Shown here piece after piece: positions 6,465 through 8,857 of a stretch of DNA of 8,857 nt. Each line of letters starts with the position of its first letter. Position 1 is the first letter of the stretch. The notes beneath the pieces were generated by a model, which saw only the letters and a program-made list of their open reading frames with translations, searched no databases and was not told the origin of the DNA. A program made the translations under genes and the position numbers. The stretch covers positions 1 through 8,857 of the forward strand of contig JANNMM010000355.1 of assembly GCA_031397915.1 (NCBI GenBank), read 5' to 3'. The DNA is from JANYCG01 sp031397915 (GTDB lineage Bacteria > Pseudomonadota > Gammaproteobacteria > Burkholderiales > Burkholderiaceae_C).

Positions 6465-7739
6465 TTACTTTTGCGCCTGCTTGACCGCGTCCTGCATGTC
6501 CGAGTTGATTTTTACCAACGCCTCGTCGGTGCTCATCTCGCCAACAATCGCTTGTGTCACACGCGCCACTGTCGGCAGCATGATGGCCCGGTTGAACTTG
6601 TAGCCCTGAAATTGAAACGCGGCTGGCGCGAGGGTGGCAACCCCGCTGCTGAACACACCCAGCGCCGAATTGACGGCTGGCTGCGCGGCGGGATACTTGA
6701 CCTTGCCGGCCAAGCCAATGTGGGCCGGAATATTGTTGGTTCTGCCAGTGAACTCGGCATAGGCGGCCTCCGACGCCATGAAATCAAGAAACGCGCCGAC
6801 TTCTTTGGGTGATTTGCTGGTCTTGAGGGCCACCCATGCGGAGCCGCCGGGTATGCCTGAACAAGCGGCTGGTCCACACGGGTTGGGCACGGCCACCCAA
6901 TCAAATTTGTTTCCGATGTCTTTCTGCAGCCGGTTGATTTGCCAACTGCCCGAGAGCACCATCACGGTATTGCCATTGATGAATTCGCCAATGGAGTCGG
7001 CATAGGAGGAGCCACCGGAGCCAGCCCAGACTTCTTTGAGCATGGCGCCGTCCTTGTGCCAAGCGACAAACTTGTTCACGGCAGCCTTGTAGCCATCGTC
7101 AATGACCAGGTTGCCCTGCGCGTCAAAAATCTTCGCACCATAACTGATGGCCGGGCCGGCAAAGCGGTGACCTGAACGGTCCCAGGCCATAGGCGCTTTG
7201 GTTTTTGTAGCCGCTGCCACTTTGCGCGTGGCATCCACCCAATCTTCCCACGTGGCCTTGGGGCCGGGCAGCGCTACTTTGGCCTGCTCAAACAGTGTTT
7301 TGTTCACATAGGGGCCTGTCATGGTGAGCTGGGTCATGAATCCATACAGGCCACGGTCGCCAGGGGTAGGGCTCAGCCATGCGGCCGTTCCGCCAAAGCT
7401 TTTGTCCCAGTAGCCACGGTCTTTCACATGGGCGGAAATATCGAGATAGTATTTGGACAGGCCGCCCAAGTCGGTGACACGCGCGATGTCCGGGCCTTGC
7501 CCAGCGGCCAGCTGAACCGGCAATTGCTCAACAATCGACTTGTAGGGCACCACATCCAGAATCACCTTGGTACCGGGGTTCGCAGCTTCAAAACGCTTGG
7601 CCTGTTCAGCGGTCACGTCGCACTCAATGCCGTCCTGGTAACACATGACACGGATGTCGGCAGCAGAGGCAACAACCGGAGCAAACAGCAACGCGCAGGC
7701 CACAGATATGAGGCGTTTATTGGAAGTGGAGAGCAACAT
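6465..7739 (-). CDS. Extracellular sugar-binding protein of an ABC importer (solute-binding family 1, MalE/UgpB type)
   Basis: A 424-residue periplasmic binding protein, normal length for the family. The signal peptide is clear: charged NKR (7-9), hydrophobic ISVACALLFAPVV, and cleavage at about ASA|AD (26/27). No lipobox is present, so it should be soluble in the periplasm. The mature start IRVMCYQDGIECDVT, then KRFEAANPGTKV and VPYKSIVEQLPVQLAAGQGPD, form the typical N-lobe entry of sugar-binding proteins. MVLSGSWQINRL (260-271) and GGSAWVALKTSKSPKE are C-lobe landmarks. Two close cysteine pairs, C33/C40 and C288/C293, could form disulfides in the periplasm. It is the first gene of the operon and would deliver ligand to the two permeases. 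A possible Shine-Dalgarno AAGGA lies at 7750-7754, ten bases before the ATG. The ligand is probably an oligosaccharide or glycoside; the sequence does not identify it. Confidence 0.95.
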   Translation of the reverse strand: MLLSTSNKRLISVACALLFAPVVASAADIRVMCYQDGIECDVTAEQAKRFEAANPGTKVILDVVPYKSIVEQLPVQLAAGQGPDIARVTDLGGLSKYYLDISAHVKDRGYWDKSFGGTAAWLSPTPGDRGLYGFMTQLTMTGPYVNKTLFEQAKVALPGPKATWEDWVDATRKVAAATKTKAPMAWDRSGHRFAGPAISYGAKIFDAQGNLVIDDGYKAAVNKFVAWHKDGAMLKEVWAGSGGSSYADSIGEFINGNTVMVLSGSWQINRLQKDIGNKFDWVAVPNPCGPAACSGIPGGSAWVALKTSKSPKEVGAFLDFMASEAAYAEFTGRTNNIPAHIGLAGKVKYPAAQPAVNSALGVFSSGVATLAPAAFQFQGYKFNRAIMLPTVARVTQAIVGEMSTDEALVKINSDMQDAVKQAQK

Positions 7740-7792
7740 GATTGGGATATCCTTTGGAAGTCAGTGCAAGGTAATGAAAACCCTTTATTTTT
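7740..7792. promoter_or_regulatory. Divergent intergenic region between the importer operon and the esterase-like gene
   Basis: Only 53 bases separate the two divergent ATGs, so promoters must overlap or lie partly inside the opposite gene. It contains the palindrome GGATATCC (7745-7752), which overlaps the operon's likely Shine-Dalgarno, and an AT-rich patch (7784-7794) next to the esterase-like ATG. No convincing paired -35/-10 elements were found on either strand. It is included because both transcripts must start at or near it; the exact sites are unknown. Confidence 0.35.
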
Positions 7793-8857
7793 ATGCGAAA
7801 AGACCCTGTGCGTTCCTATCGTTTGTACCGAGCAGGTAACGCGGAAGAAACGCCGTTTGGCGCCGATTTTCAGGCAGGGCTTGACCTTCCCGAACTTCTG
7901 GTTTTCGATTCCGGTGCACGGGTCACAAATGCAGACAACTGGCAGTTGCGCCGGTCCGAGGTGTTTCAACACCTCGTTCCCCTGGCATACGGTGAGTTTC
8001 CCCCTGCGCCTGAGCGCACGGTGGCTGTGGTGCTGCACAGTTCGGTTGTTCGGCATTTCGCGGGTGCGCGCCTGATCACCTTGCGGGTCGAAACAAACTC
8101 CCGGCAGGCATTTCTGATGCGGGTTTTCGTTCCAGCCCTGACGGGTCGACGACCCATGGTTCTGAACGGTGATGCCTGCTGGCAGTACGCGACCGATGAC
8201 GTGATAGGCGAAGTGTTAAGACGCGGCTATGTCTTTGCGCAATTCAACCGGGTTGAAATCGCGGCTGACCCGGCGCCCACGTCATATGCCCACACAGATT
8301 CTGACACGCATCACGCAGCAATTGCAGCCTGGGCCTGGGGCTACCACCGGGCCGTCGATGCGCTGCTTCAATGTGAATTTGCGGATCCCGCCGCCATTGC
8401 CGTTGTGGGTCATTCAAGAGGAGGCAAGGCCGCGTTGCTTGCCGGGGCGACAGACCCTCGGATTGCCCTGACCAGCGCCAACAACTCTGGCGCGGGCGGT
8501 GCCGGGTGTTTTCGCAACATGCGTCCTGGCGCAGAGACGTTGGCTGATCTGTTGGGCCAGTTCCCGCACTGGTTCAACCCCGATTTGAAAGCCTTTGTTG
8601 GTCGGGAAAACGCGCTCCCGTTTGATCAACATTTCCTGAAAGCATTGGTGGCGCCGCGCGCCTTGTTGACCACCGAAGCGCTCGGCGACGCCTGGGCCAA
8701 TCCCGCGGGTACCTGGCAAACCCATCTGGCGGCGCAAAAAGTCTATGCACTGCTGGGTGCCGGTGAGTCCATTGCTGTTGCCTACCGGGAGGGTGGCCAC
8801 GCGCATACGTTCGCCGACTGGTGTTGTTTCCTGGATTTTGCCGACCTTCACTTCTCG
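7793..8857 (+). CDS. Glucuronoyl esterase (CE15)-like alpha/beta-hydrolase, 3' end outside the window
   Basis: A frame open from ATG 7793 to the window edge, 355 residues without a stop. The N-terminus has the family's VTNADNWQLRRSEVFQHL and LAYGEFPPAP segments, then the hydrolase core. The nucleophile elbow is GHSRGGKA (206-213) with S208; R209 and K212 match the GCSRxGKG pattern of CE15. NSGAGG (231-236) follows, then FPHWFNPDLKAF, ALPFDQHFLKALVAPRA, the GDAWANPAG loop (298-306) and GGHAHTFADW with candidate catalytic H336. Twenty-three residues after S208, where CE15 enzymes carry their catalytic Glu, there is N231; D299 is a plausible replacement acid. No signal peptide is visible, so the product should be cytoplasmic, unlike secreted lignin-carbohydrate esterases. 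ATG 7793 is the first start after the in-frame TGA at 7775 and lacks a Shine-Dalgarno; GTG 7808 is an alternative. Acetylxylan-esterase-like activity is possible. The gene is divergent from the importer operon and may share its substrate. Confidence 0.85.
   Translation, partial: MRKDPVRSYRLYRAGNAEETPFGADFQAGLDLPELLVFDSGARVTNADNWQLRRSEVFQHLVPLAYGEFPPAPERTVAVVLHSSVVRHFAGARLITLRVETNSRQAFLMRVFVPALTGRRPMVLNGDACWQYATDDVIGEVLRRGYVFAQFNRVEIAADPAPTSYAHTDSDTHHAAIAAWAWGYHRAVDALLQCEFADPAAIAVVGHSRGGKAALLAGATDPRIALTSANNSGAGGAGCFRNMRPGAETLADLLGQFPHWFNPDLKAFVGRENALPFDQHFLKALVAPRALLTTEALGDAWANPAGTWQTHLAAQKVYALLGAGESIAVAYREGGHAHTFADWCCFLDFADLHFS

Noticed and set aside
7774..7839. Short upstream ORF (21 codons, starting MKTLYFYAKR) overlapping the CE15-like start
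   Set aside because: The AAGG before it is only two bases from the ATG, there is no attenuator structure, and nothing suggests a leader peptide.
7428..8075. 215-residue plus-strand open frame across the binding-protein start and the intergenic region
   Set aside because: It is antisense to a clear signal-peptide gene and overlaps the CE15-like gene in another frame; it shows no domain.
8414..8851. 145-residue minus-strand open frame
   Set aside because: It is antisense to the family-like part of the CE15-like gene, including the nucleophile region.

Overview
The window looks like a chromosomal stretch of a betaproteobacterium, most likely order Burkholderiales (Comamonadaceae-like). This is inferred from two tandem Bug/TctC-type periplasmic binding proteins, a family strongly expanded in that order, moderately high GC, and tight gene packing. 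No rRNA, tRNA, CRISPR array, transposase or phage gene was seen.

Layout. (1) Bases 1-1166, plus strand: the 3' end of one Bug/TctC binding protein, overlapping a complete second one. (2) Bases 1172-7739, minus strand: a compact operon read from high to low coordinates. It encodes a periplasmic sugar-binding protein, two inner-membrane permeases, an ATPase and a cytoplasmic GH31 alpha-glycosidase. An intercistronic hairpin lies after the binding-protein gene. (3) Bases 7740-7792: a 53-base divergent intergenic region. (4) Base 7793 to the window end, plus strand: a 3'-truncated alpha/beta-hydrolase of the glucuronoyl-esterase (CE15)-like type with no visible signal peptide.

How the genes may work together. 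The binding protein, permeases and ATPase form a complete CUT1-type ABC importer for an oligosaccharide or glycoside. The GH31 enzyme is translationally linked to the ATPase gene and lacks an export signal, so it probably hydrolyses the imported alpha-linked sugar in the cytoplasm. The divergent CE15-like protein may remove an ester from the same substrate. That would make this an import-then-process locus for an esterified alpha-glycoside, which is inference. The Bug/TctC genes converge on the GH31 gene with only five bases between stop codons and are probably functionally separate. No transcriptional regulator is visible in the window.

Points worth a second look: an apparent ACG codon where the second Bug gene would be expected to start; Asn at the canonical catalytic-Glu position of the CE15-like protein; replaced EAA-loop glycines in both permeases; a large loop insertion in the second permease; and a run of eight G in the GH31 coding strand.
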